Shown: positions 8,687 to 15,657, counted from the stretch's first letter. The stretch is DNA of 22,777 bases from BRHc4a sp049323915 (GCA_049323915.1 JBMOPC010000013.1:1-22777); one strand, 5' to 3'. The notes: generated by a model from the letters alone, not told the origin. Numbers and translations are program-made.

Positions 8687-8720
8687 CGGATATGGGACGG
8701 GCAGCCCCACCCCATATCCG
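8687..8720 (-). terminator. intra-operon hairpin between livJ and livH
   Basis: CGGATATGGG and CCCATATCCG form a perfect 10-bp stem around a 14-base G/C-rich loop. On the minus strand it lies 27 bases after the livJ stop and is followed by only four T, so it is probably a leaky terminator or an mRNA-protecting hairpin. Such elements after solute-binding-protein genes are known to raise the binding protein over the permease. Confidence 0.6.
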
Positions 8721-8747
8721 AACAATGTTGGCGCGTACCGCAAATGC

Positions 8748-9920
8748 TTACTCGGCAGGCGGAGTGATTATATCATCATCGGCAATCTCGCCGAAGAAAT
8801 GGAACTCTCCGTTTTTGACCACCTGTACCTGCACCGGCTTCTTGACCTCGCCTAGCTTGTTGTAGCCCTTGATAGTCCCGGTAACAGCCTCGAAGTCCCT
8901 AAGTTCCGAGATGCCCTGGCGTATCTTGTCGGGCTCGGCACCGTTCTTGGCAATCACGTTAAACAGCACTGTAAATGCATCGTAAGTGGACGCCGCCACC
9001 ATGTCGGGCTTATAGCCGTATTTCTGCTGGTAGTCCTTGATAAAATCCTGCACCACTTTACGGTCACTGTCGCGGTTGAGGTTGGTGGTGATCACAACCC
9101 CTTCCGCCGCATCCTTGGCTACACCGAGGAACTGCTTGGTGGAGTCGATGCCCTCGGTGCCCAGTATCTTGGCATTTAGTCCAAGTCCCTTGGCCTGCCT
9201 GACAATCTGGGACCCCTCGCCGGCATAGGCGGGAATGTAAATCAGGTCCGGATTCAGCTGCTTGATCTTGGTTAAAACCGGCGTATACTCCTTTTCGCCC
9301 GAGGAAAATGAGTCAACCGACACTATCAGTGCGCCCATCTTTTGCGCCTTTTCTCTGAACGCACCGGCCAGAGTCTTTCCAAAGTCGTTGTCAACGTGCA
9401 GTATGGAAATTTTCCCGGCCTTCAGCATGTCGACGGCCACCTTGGCCCCGGCCCTGCCCTGCACGTCACCCACGAAAGACTGCCTGAACATGTAGTTCCC
9501 GGCCTTTGTAATGTCCGGGTGTATGGCGTAAGCCGTGATCATGGGAATCTTGGCATCCTGGTATATCTTGGCGGATGCCCTTGTGGTGCCGCTGTAAGAC
9601 CCGCTGACAACCGCCACAACCCCGTCCTTGGTGGTCAGTTTCTGGGCTATGCTGACCGCCTGCTTGGTGTCCAGTGAATCATCGTAGTTGACCAGCTCCA
9701 CTTTCCGGCCCTTTATTCCTCCGGACTGATTGACCTTTTCCACAGCCAGCTTTGCGGCGTTGAGAACGCTTTCCCCGTCGGCGGCCGCCGGGCCGGTCAC
9801 CGGGGCGAAAAAGCCTATCTTTACAGGCCCTTTATCCCCCTGGACACCGCCGCCGCACCCTGCGGCCAGCAGAGCCACAGCCAGCAACAAAGCAATTGCA
9901 AACAAAAACCTTCTTGACAT
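8748..9920 (-). CDS. livJ: ABC transporter substrate-binding lipoprotein (LivJ/LivK type)
   Basis: A 390-residue type I periplasmic-binding-fold receptor (Peripla_BP_6 family) that delivers ligand to LivHM. It has a lipoprotein signal peptide: MSRRF, a hydrophobic core and the lipobox LLAAGC with Cys22, then a Gly-rich linker. The mature domain opens with KIGFFAPVTGPAAADGES, followed by GGIKGRKVELVNYDDSLDTKQAVSIAQKL, both family hallmarks. GVVAVVSGSYSGTTRA carries the ligand-contacting loop with Ser/Thr residues that normally hold the amino acid carboxylate and amine. GGAGGGGG lies 7 bases before ATG 9920. Binding proteins of this family take branched-chain amino acids, amides, urea or other small molecules, so the name is by homology only. 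The hut genes downstream make histidine or urocanate a plausible ligand (inference). Confidence 0.92.
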   Translation of the reverse strand: MSRRFLFAIALLLAVALLAAGCGGGVQGDKGPVKIGFFAPVTGPAAADGESVLNAAKLAVEKVNQSGGIKGRKVELVNYDDSLDTKQAVSIAQKLTTKDGVVAVVSGSYSGTTRASAKIYQDAKIPMITAYAIHPDITKAGNYMFRQSFVGDVQGRAGAKVAVDMLKAGKISILHVDNDFGKTLAGAFREKAQKMGALIVSVDSFSSGEKEYTPVLTKIKQLNPDLIYIPAYAGEGSQIVRQAKGLGLNAKILGTEGIDSTKQFLGVAKDAAEGVVITTNLNRDSDRKVVQDFIKDYQQKYGYKPDMVAASTYDAFTVLFNVIAKNGAEPDKIRQGISELRDFEAVTGTIKGYNKLGEVKKPVQVQVVKNGEFHFFGEIADDDIITPPAE

Positions 9921-9951
9921 TTTTCTATCCCCCTCCGGATTTAGCTTTTCC

Positions 9952-10012
9952 TGCTAATTAGTTGTCCGGCCGGGTAAAACCTCTGTATCTTTTTGCGACT
10001 ATTAGCATTATA
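9952..10012 (-). promoter_or_regulatory. livJ: candidate livJ promoter with flanking inverted repeat
   Basis: On the minus strand a perfect TATAAT (10012 down to 10007) lies about 90 bases before the livJ start. The matching -35 region is poor, as for an activator-dependent promoter. TGCTAAT (9952-9958) and ATTAGCA (10001-10007) are 7-bp inverted repeats around this region. The adjacent AraC-type regulator is an obvious candidate activator, but nothing here proves it. Confidence 0.3.
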
Positions 10013-10020
10013 CTGCTCAA

Positions 10021-11298
10021 TCATTTTTCCGAACCTTTTCTGTATTGGTGGGGGGCCTTGCCCGTCAGGCTCTTGAATACCCTGCTGAAGTAGTTGGGGT
10101 CCTTGTAGCCCACGGAGTAAGCCACCTCGGCGATTGACCTGCCGGTGCTCATGAGCAGGGACTGGGCCTTTCCGATCCTTACCTTTTTTATATAGTCGGT
10201 GATACTTGTCTCGGCCTCCTCGCTGAATATGCGGCTTAGGTAGAAGGGACTTAAAAAAACATGGCGGGCCAGTTCGTCCAGTGAAATTTCCCTGGCGTAG
10301 TTCTCGTTTATATACTGCTTGACCCTGGCCACCGCCCGCGCCGCCGTGCCCGCCTGCTTTTCCCGGATAAACCTGCATATTTCCTCAATTATTTCCTGAA
10401 GCCAGGCCCGTAATTCCTGGAGGGTGGTGATTCCGCCTATTTCTATACCCGCCCTCACCTTCAAATCCAGCAGCATTCCCGGGTCGCCGCCAAGATCAAT
10501 GGCGGTGCGGGACAGCACTGTGAGCATTTCCAGTATGCGGACTTTTATTGTATCGGGGTGCACATTGCCCGGCCTCTCGATGGTGTCCGCCAGCCGGCCG
10601 GTTAGGTCGAAAACCTTTGTCCAGTCCCCTTTCCTCATGTTTTCCAGGAACAGCCCCTCGAACTCTATGAAAAACTTCTGCCTCTCCTGGCTGCAGACAT
10701 CCAGTTCGCTGAAGTGGATAATGGCTCCGTTTCCTTTGTAAAACTTGCTCACCAGCGCATGGCAGGCCTCGTTGTATGAATTCTTAACGTTGTTGTAGTG
10801 GGAGTATGCGTTGCCGATGCCGATGGTGACGGTAAAGCCCAGGTCTTTTTCAAGGTGCGCCTTTAAGTACCTGGCATATCTTTTGGACTGAGCGACACCA
10901 TCCTTGTCCGTAACCCCGCAGTCGGCGGGCAGTAAAACCGCCACTTCCCTGTCACCCACCGTTATGGTCAGAATGTTTCCCCTTCCCATTATGGTCACAA
11001 TGGCGTCCCCTTCATTGCCAACCAAATTGGCCACCTTTTCCAAAACAGAGGCTCTCCTGGACAAAAGCACGTCCTTTTGAAAACAGCAACCTATGTCGCT
11101 GTCTGCCTGGACAATAAATACAGCGGTGGGCATCACGCCAACATCGGCGATAGACATCATTTTTTCAATTTCATCGCCGCTGAGATTGCCGAATATCAAT
11201 TCATACGCCAGTTCCTTCCGGAACTTCTCCCTGATAAAAGCCCAGTTCCTTTTGAAACCCATGGCCAGGTTGATGTCCCAGGATCCGCCGCCCCCCAT
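10021..11298 (-). CDS. AraC-family transcriptional regulator with GGDEF-like middle domain
   Basis: A 425-residue regulator. The last 100 residues (from about 322) form a double helix-turn-helix of the AraC family: ISLDELARHVFLSPFYLSRIFSEE, then SIAEVAYSVGYKDPNYFSRVFKSLTGKAPHQYR. The N-terminal half has no cupin ligand domain. Residues about 54-189 resemble the degenerate GGDEF-like domain seen in CdaR/PucR and in YesN-type regulators (REVAVLLPAD, FTVTIGIGNAYSHYNNVKNSYNEACHALV), with no GGDEF catalytic motif. ATG 11298 follows a G-rich stretch with proper spacing; a TTG at 11316 is possible but has no ribosome site. It lies 100 bases before livJ in the same direction and probably regulates the liv-hut genes. 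Signal unknown. Confidence 0.85.
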   Translation of the reverse strand: MGGGGSWDINLAMGFKRNWAFIREKFRKELAYELIFGNLSGDEIEKMMSIADVGVMPTAVFIVQADSDIGCCFQKDVLLSRRASVLEKVANLVGNEGDAIVTIMGRGNILTITVGDREVAVLLPADCGVTDKDGVAQSKRYARYLKAHLEKDLGFTVTIGIGNAYSHYNNVKNSYNEACHALVSKFYKGNGAIIHFSELDVCSQERQKFFIEFEGLFLENMRKGDWTKVFDLTGRLADTIERPGNVHPDTIKVRILEMLTVLSRTAIDLGGDPGMLLDLKVRAGIEIGGITTLQELRAWLQEIIEEICRFIREKQAGTAARAVARVKQYINENYAREISLDELARHVFLSPFYLSRIFSEEAETSITDYIKKVRIGKAQSLLMSTGRSIAEVAYSVGYKDPNYFSRVFKSLTGKAPHQYRKGSEK

Positions 11299-11326
11299 TC
11301 GAAAGCCCCCCGCCAAACGGATTTAC

Positions 11327-11363
11327 AGTGTGATTGGGTTTCGCATCCGCCCCCCATCACACA
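11327..11363. promoter_or_regulatory. 12-bp imperfect inverted repeat between divergent regulator genes
   Basis: AGTGTGATTGGG (11327-11338) and CCCCATCACACA (11352-11363; reverse complement TGTGTGATGGGG) match at 10 of 12 positions and are separated by 13 bases, giving half-site centres 25 bases apart. The pair lies just upstream of the AraC-type gene and about 85-120 bases upstream of the TyrR-like gene, so it could serve either. There is no T-run, so a terminator is unlikely. Confidence 0.45.
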
Positions 11364-11405
11364 ATTAACATTCTTCATCCCTTGAAAATATCCTGGCGTA
11401 CGGTC

Positions 11406-11416
11406 TGTTATATAAT
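11406..11416 (+). promoter_or_regulatory. candidate extended -10 promoter of the TyrR-like regulator gene
   Basis: TGTTATATAAT contains a TGN-TATATA extended -10 and an overlapping TATAAT, 33-40 bases before the ATG at 11449. TTGAAA at 11382 is 21 bases upstream of the hexamer, too far for a normal -35 spacing. On the opposite strand a TTGACT at 11432 could serve the AraC-type gene. Confidence 0.35.
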
Positions 11417-11448
11417 ATAGTCAGTACAGTCAACAGGAGGAGGCGGCT

Positions 11449-13071
11449 ATGACAGACAGCCTGCGGGCGGTCATCGAAGGCGAGGACCGCCTGGGAATAA
11501 CCATGGACGTGCTTAAAATACTCTACAGAAACAACCTTAACATCAGATCGATGGAAGTATATCCGGGGGTCATTTACGTCAAGCTGGACTGGGACACCTC
11601 CCGTAACTGGGAAAAGCTGGCCCGGGGGCTGGAAGGAGTGTCCGGCGTGCGCCGGGTGGGCCAGGTGGAAGTCCTGCCGTCCGAGAAAAGTGAGCAGCAA
11701 ATGAAAGCGGTGCTCAACTCTGTAAGCGAGGGGATAATAGCCATTGACCGGGAGGGCCGCATATCCCTCATCAATCCGGCGGCTGAAAAAATACTGCAGT
11801 GCTCCAGTGAGTCAGTGATAGACAGGCCCCTCAAGGAGGTGCTCTCCCCCGGCGTGCCAATGCTGAAAGTACTGGAAAGCGGCAAGGGATATGATAACGA
11901 AGAAATACTCATAAATACCGCCAGGGGGCGGAGCCACTATGTAACCACCGGCCGCCCCATACAAAACGAAAAGGGGAAAATCACCGGCGTCGTGGCCGCC
12001 CTTAAAGACATGTCCCAGGTCAGGGAGTTGGTATACTCCATAACCAGGCCCTCCATGGTCACCTTTGACGACATAGTGGGCACCGGCGCCGTCATGAAAA
12101 ATGTGGTGGAAATGGCCAAAACAGTGGCCCGGACCCATTCCACCGTGCTGCTCAGGGGAGAGAGCGGCACCGGCAAGGAGCTGTTTGCCAGGGCCATCCA
12201 CATGGCCAGCCCCCGCCGGCACAAACCTTTCCTCCCTGTAAACTGTGCGGCCATCCCCGACTCGCTGCTGGAAAGCGAGCTGTTCGGCTACGAGGAGGGA
12301 TCCTTTACTAACGCCAGAAGGGGGGGCAAGCAGGGATTATTTGAATTTGCCCACCAGGGGACTATTTTCCTGGATGAGATCGGCGAGCTGTCGCCTCACC
12401 TTCAGGCCAAGCTGTTAAGGGTGCTGCAGGAGGGAAAGGTAAGGAGAATAGGCGGCAAGGAGGAGCTGCCGGTGGACGTGCGCATACTTGCCGCCACCAG
12501 CCGCAACCTGGAAGAAATGCTCCAGCAGGGGGCCTTCCGGGAAGACCTGTACTACCGGCTGAATGTTATTCCCCTTTTCCTGCCGCCCCTGCGGGAGCAT
12601 AAAGAAGATATACCAGCGCTGGCCCGGGCCTTTATAAACAATCTCAATCCCCGGCTTAACGCCTCGGTGAGCGGAATATCCCCGGACGCCGTGAAAAAGC
12701 TGCTGGAATACCACTGGCCGGGAAACATTCGGGAACTGGCCAACGTGATAGAAAGAGCCATGAACCTGGCGGCGGGCACCGCCACACTGGACACGGCCCA
12801 CCTTTTGATCATGTCCCGGGAAATATACATCCCTCAGCCAGGCGCCGGTATTCCCGCAGATAACGTCAACAGTGAAAATACCACTCAAAAAACACTGGCG
12901 GAACAGGTTGCCGAGGCCGAAGTCCGCGCCCTCCGGCAGGCCCTGGCCGCCAACAGGAGCTCCCGCCTTGCAGGGAGGGCTCTGGGCGTTTCCCACACCA
13001 CAATACTCAAAAAAATAAAGAAATATAAACTGGAGCATCTGGAAACCGGCACTTCCGATAGTGGAAGTTAA
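11449..13071 (+). CDS. TyrR-like sigma-54-dependent transcriptional activator (ACT-PAS-AAA+-HTH)
   Basis: A 540-residue regulator with four domains: ACT (residues 1-75, amino-acid sensing; GEDRLGITMDVLKIL), PAS (about 81-190; GIIAIDREGRISLINPAAEKIL), AAA+ (about 205-440) and a Fis/TyrR-type helix-turn-helix (about 490-530; LAGRALGVSHTTILKKIKKY). The AAA+ core has Walker A GESGTGKE (237-244), Walker B TIFLDE (305-310), the arginine-finger region FREDLYYRLN (363-372) and WPGNIREL (423-430). The sigma-54-contacting loop reads GSFTNA (284-289) instead of GAFTGA, recalling the degenerate loop of E. coli TyrR, yet the threonine is kept. AGGAGGAGG stands before ATG 11449. The gene is followed by a sigma-54 promoter and methionine gamma-lyase, so an amino acid such as methionine is a likely ACT ligand (inference). 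Confidence 0.92.
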   Translation: MTDSLRAVIEGEDRLGITMDVLKILYRNNLNIRSMEVYPGVIYVKLDWDTSRNWEKLARGLEGVSGVRRVGQVEVLPSEKSEQQMKAVLNSVSEGIIAIDREGRISLINPAAEKILQCSSESVIDRPLKEVLSPGVPMLKVLESGKGYDNEEILINTARGRSHYVTTGRPIQNEKGKITGVVAALKDMSQVRELVYSITRPSMVTFDDIVGTGAVMKNVVEMAKTVARTHSTVLLRGESGTGKELFARAIHMASPRRHKPFLPVNCAAIPDSLLESELFGYEEGSFTNARRGGKQGLFEFAHQGTIFLDEIGELSPHLQAKLLRVLQEGKVRRIGGKEELPVDVRILAATSRNLEEMLQQGAFREDLYYRLNVIPLFLPPLREHKEDIPALARAFINNLNPRLNASVSGISPDAVKKLLEYHWPGNIRELANVIERAMNLAAGTATLDTAHLLIMSREIYIPQPGAGIPADNVNSENTTQKTLAEQVAEAEVRALRQALAANRSSRLAGRALGVSHTTILKKIKKYKLEHLETGTSDSGS

Positions 13072-13110
13072 GGCTTCCACATTTAACGGTTCTGGAAACA
13101 ATGGTTTCCG
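13040..13110. promoter_or_regulatory. three TyrR-box-like activator sites upstream of the sigma-54 promoter
   Basis: Three palindromes share the form TGGAAR-N6-YTTCCR: TGGAAA-N6-CTTCCG at 13040-13057, TGGAAG-N6-CTTCCA at 13062-13079 and TGGAAA-N6-TTTCCG at 13093-13110. Their starts are 22 and 31 bases apart, close to two and three helical turns, so all would lie on the same face of the DNA. The layout equals the TyrR box (TGTAAA-N6-TTTACA) with altered arm bases. The nearest site is centred about 80 bases before the expected transcription start, the normal place for a sigma-54 enhancer. The first site lies inside the end of the regulator gene and the second overlaps its stop codon. Confidence 0.75.
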
Positions 13111-13154
13111 TGTAATTATGCTATTTTCTCTAAAAAACCGCTGAAGGTCGTGAA

Positions 13155-13170
13155 TGGCACATTATTTGCT
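13155..13170 (+). promoter_or_regulatory. sigma-54 (-24/-12) promoter of the methionine gamma-lyase gene
   Basis: TGGCAC-N5-TTGCT matches the RpoN consensus TGGCAC-N5-TTGCW with correct GG-to-GC spacing. Transcription should start near 13181, leaving a leader of about 33 bases before the ATG at 13214. It follows directly after the gene for a sigma-54-type activator, which supports real function. Confidence 0.85.
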
Positions 13171-13213
13171 GGAGTCTACAGTTATGAACCTACACCACCG
13201 GGAGGAGACTTAA

Positions 13214-14455
13214 ATGAGCGCCAACAATAATTACGGCTTTGCCACCCGGGCCATCCACTCCGGCCAGGAGCCCGACCCGCACACGGGGGCGCTGGCAACC
13301 CCCATTTACCAGACATCCACCTTCGTATTCTCCAGCGCCGAGCAGGGGTCCGCCAGGTTCGCCGGTGAAGAGGCCGGCTATATATATACCCGCATTGGCA
13401 ACCCCACCCAGGAGGCCCTGGAGAAAAAAATGGCCGACCTGGAAGGAGGCGAATACTGCCTCGCCTTCGCGTCGGGCATGGCGGCCATATCCGGGGTGGC
13501 GCTGGCGCTGGCGGGAAGCGGCGACCACCTCCTGGCGGACAAAACACTCTACGGCTGCACCCATACATTCTTTTCCCACATGCTTCCCAGGTTCGGAGTG
13601 GAAGTCACCTATGCCGACATGTCCGACATACGCAACGTGGAACGTGAAATAAGGAAAAATACCAGGCTGGTTTACTTTGAAACCCCGGCCAACCCAACCC
13701 TGAAACTGGTGGATATAAAAGCGGTATCGGATATTGCCCGGCAAAGCGGGGCCAGGGTAGTGACTGACAACACCTTCATGTCTCCATACTTCCAGCGGCC
13801 CCTCAGCCTCGGGGCCGACATAGTGGTGCACAGCGCAACAAAATATTTAAGCGGCCACGGGGACGTGATCGCCGGAGTGGCGGTGGGCCCGAAGGATTTG
13901 CTGGAAACCGTGCGGATGACCACCCTGAAGGATATAGGAGGAGTGATAAGTCCCTTCAACGCCTGGCTGACCCTGAGGGGGCTGAAAACACTGGCGCTGC
14001 GCATGGAAAGGCACAATGAAAACGCCCTTGAAGTGGCCCGCTTCCTGGAAGGGCACCCCATGGTGGAAAGGGTTTATTACCCGGGACTTCCCTCCCACCC
14101 GCAGCACCGGCTGGCCGTCGCCCAGATGACCGGGTGCGGCGGACTTGTCACCTTTGAGCTCAAGGGAGGCACAGAGGCGGGCAAACAGATGATGGACAGC
14201 CTGCAGCTTTGCCGCCTGGCGGTCAGCCTGGGGGACACCGAAACCCTGGTCCAGCACCCGGCGTCCATGACCCACTCCTCCGTCCCCAGGGAAGAGCGGC
14301 TGAAAATGGGAGTGACCGATGGTATGGTAAGGCTGTCGGCGGGGCTGGAGGACGCAGGCGACATAATTGAGGACCTGTCCAGGGCGCTGGACGCAATCAG
14401 CCACCGCCGGCCGGTGAAAATGGCGGCATGCCAGGCGGCAGGGCAAGTCCTATAA
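13214..14455 (+). CDS. methionine gamma-lyase (PLP-dependent Cys/Met metabolism family)
   Basis: A 413-residue fold-type I PLP enzyme. It most likely splits L-methionine into methanethiol, 2-oxobutyrate and ammonia. The N-terminal GFATRAIHSGQEPDPHTGALATPIYQTSTF closely follows Pseudomonas methionine gamma-lyase. Tyr58 and Arg60 (YTRIGNPT) bind PLP phosphate of the partner subunit, Tyr113 is the stacking residue, and Lys210 in HSATKYLSGHGD forms the Schiff base. Cys115 in TLYGCT is the residue typical of methionine gamma-lyases rather than cystathionine enzymes. The end, SLGDTETLVQHPASMTHSSVP, is shared by the whole family. GGAGGAG stands 8 bases before ATG 13214. It is driven by the sigma-54 promoter and is probably induced by an amino acid sensed by the upstream ACT-domain regulator. 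Cystathionine gamma-lyase or O-acetylhomoserine sulfhydrylase are less likely alternatives. Confidence 0.85.
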   Translation: MSANNNYGFATRAIHSGQEPDPHTGALATPIYQTSTFVFSSAEQGSARFAGEEAGYIYTRIGNPTQEALEKKMADLEGGEYCLAFASGMAAISGVALALAGSGDHLLADKTLYGCTHTFFSHMLPRFGVEVTYADMSDIRNVEREIRKNTRLVYFETPANPTLKLVDIKAVSDIARQSGARVVTDNTFMSPYFQRPLSLGADIVVHSATKYLSGHGDVIAGVAVGPKDLLETVRMTTLKDIGGVISPFNAWLTLRGLKTLALRMERHNENALEVARFLEGHPMVERVYYPGLPSHPQHRLAVAQMTGCGGLVTFELKGGTEAGKQMMDSLQLCRLAVSLGDTETLVQHPASMTHSSVPREERLKMGVTDGMVRLSAGLEDAGDIIEDLSRALDAISHRRPVKMAACQAAGQVL

Positions 14456-14472
14456 CCATTAATCTATTCACA

Positions 14473-14497
14473 AAAAACCACCTTCTCTCTGGTTTTT
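14473..14497 (+). terminator. weak terminator after methionine gamma-lyase
   Basis: AAAAACCA (14473-14480) and TGGTTTTT (14490-14497) pair over 8 bp with a 9-base loop; the 3' arm itself ends in five T. The stem has few G-C pairs, so termination may be partial. Confidence 0.5.
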
Positions 14498-14656
14498 ACC
14501 TTTTATACCCTTACTAATTGACGAATTCAAAAAAGAAGATAATCCTATAGTTCGCTTAATAATATGAACAGTCCTTCATATCACACCTTCATTTGTCTAA
14601 AAACAAAAATATCGCGCCCAAGGCCACCAATTTATCAGCTGAAACGGGAAGCATGG
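14498..14656. other. AT-rich spacer without recognised features
   Basis: About 160 bases of distinctly lower GC than the flanking genes. I find no convincing reading frame, RNA gene or promoter. A TTGACG at 14519 lacks a -10 at normal spacing. Confidence 0.5.
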
Positions 14657-14689
14657 AAAAAGGGACCGGATTAGCATAAATCCGGCCCC
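14657..14689 (-). terminator. intrinsic terminator on the minus strand
   Basis: On the minus strand an 11-bp stem with one G-U pair (14679-14689 against 14662-14672) closes a 6-base loop and is followed by five T. It lies 22 bases after the stop of the 60-residue frame described next, which supports transcription of that frame. Confidence 0.8.
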
Positions 14690-14710
14690 TCCAGCCACTG
14701 TTTTCCTTTT

Positions 14711-14893
14711 CTAATCCTTAAGACCTTCAGCCTGTTCCGCACACCCCCGGTCTCCCGGGGACTGGCACTGTTTTTCCGGGTTAGTGCCGGTCAAATCCCT
14801 CATTTCCCCGGAATCAAAAGCCCTCAATTCCCCGGCTGTAACCCGCCGGAGTTTTTCAGCCTTTAGAGCACGAATATCTTCCGCCCTGGGCAT
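14711..14893 (-). CDS. hypothetical small protein with four octapeptide repeats
   Basis: A 60-residue frame that I do not recognise. Residues 4-35 form four consecutive 8-residue units, AEDIRALK, AEKLRRVT, AGELRAFD and SGEMRDLT. Each has an aliphatic residue (Ile, Leu or Met) at position 4, Arg at position 5 and a hydrophobic residue at position 7. The units are diverged at DNA level but alike as protein, which argues for a translated sequence. GGGGAGG lies about 11 bases before ATG 14893 and a good intrinsic terminator follows the stop. The C-terminal 25 residues are polar with two Cys. There is no clear promoter. It could be a small structural or regulatory peptide, or a remnant of a larger repeat protein. 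Function unknown. Confidence 0.4.
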   Translation of the reverse strand: MPRAEDIRALKAEKLRRVTAGELRAFDSGEMRDLTGTNPEKQCQSPGDRGCAEQAEGLKD

Positions 14894-15060
14894 AACCCCA
14901 AAACCTCCCCAATTTCGCCTCCCTGATAATTATGCCCGCCAGGTGAGTATTTATCCGGGAGTCATCGAAAAATATAGGCTCAGGCCGGTGGGTTGTTCAG
15001 ATACTTAACTTTTCTTGTTCAAAAAATGAACGCAGCAGCGGCACCTGCTGACGTGAAAAA

Positions 15061-15218
15061 GCTGTCAGCTATCAGCTGTCAGCAGTCAAATTATAAAACC
15101 ACGGAGGACACGGAGGGGTTGGGTTAGGGGTTGGTTATTGGTTGCTACCCAATCCCTAACCCCCAATACCCCCTACAAATGCCAGGCAGTATTCTGTATT
15201 CTGAGTTCTGAATTCTAT
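15061..15218. repeat. patch of short tandem repeats (7-mers, 9-mers, G/T-C/A tract)
   Basis: Four arrays lie in a row. GCTGTCA-type heptamers occur four times (15061-15088: GCTGTCA, GCTATCA, GCTGTCA, GCAGTCA). CACGGAGGA/CACGGAGGG is a 9-mer pair (15100-15117). A telomere-like tract with GGGTTAGGG faces CCCTAACCC further on (about 15117-15175), giving an imperfect inverted repeat. ATTCTGA-type heptamers occur four times (15191-15218), running up to the stop codon of the cupin gene. Similar words recur between genes in several environmental Firmicutes, from memory. No function is known. Confidence 0.7.
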
Positions 15219-15568
15219 TATTTCACCTTCTTCACAACCGTAAGAAGCATCTTGAACGATTCCCGGGCCTCCAGGGCGTGGGGGACGTCCGAGGGCATTA
15301 TCACCGTTTCCCCCGCCCTGACCGTCACCACTTTGTCCCCTATTGTGATTTCGGCCTCCCCGTCCAGCACCTGCACCATGGCGTCGCCGGAGGTGGTATG
15401 GGTGCTGATGCCTTCACCCTTGTACAGCGCGAAAAGGGTGATGTTGACCGAAGGCACCTGGGCCAGCGTCCTGCTTATTACCTGCCCCTCTTCGTAATTG
15501 ATCAGGTCCTGAAGCCTCAAAGCCTTTGAAAACTCGATGTTTTTCATTAACTGCTGCGTGTACATCAT
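15218..15568 (-). CDS. small cupin-domain protein
   Basis: A 116-residue single-domain cupin. Strand-rich sequence with motif 1-like ISTHTTSGDAMVQVLDGEAEITIGD (residues about 54-78) and motif 2-like AGETVIMPSDVPHALEA (about 85-101). His57 and His97 are candidate metal ligands, and the usual second His of motif 1 is replaced by Asp/Met. Such short cupins are common in Clostridia, often of unknown role. GGGGAGG lies 9 bases before ATG 15568, with a second ATG directly after. It is a single gene facing away from the glutamate synthase locus, and its last bases run into a heptamer repeat array. Substrate unknown. Confidence 0.85.
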   Translation of the reverse strand: MMYTQQLMKNIEFSKALRLQDLINYEEGQVISRTLAQVPSVNITLFALYKGEGISTHTTSGDAMVQVLDGEAEITIGDKVVTVRAGETVIMPSDVPHALEARESFKMLLTVVKKVK

Positions 15569-15657
15569 ATAGCTCGACCTCCCCGTTATTTAAGAATATC
15601 CCGCCGGAGGAAGGTTCATTCCGCCTGATGTCCGTAAGTATTCCCCGGCCTGATTCC

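Noticed and set aside
15061..15218. Tandem repeats considered as a CRISPR array
   Set aside because: Units are 7-9 bases, directly adjacent, with no spacers.
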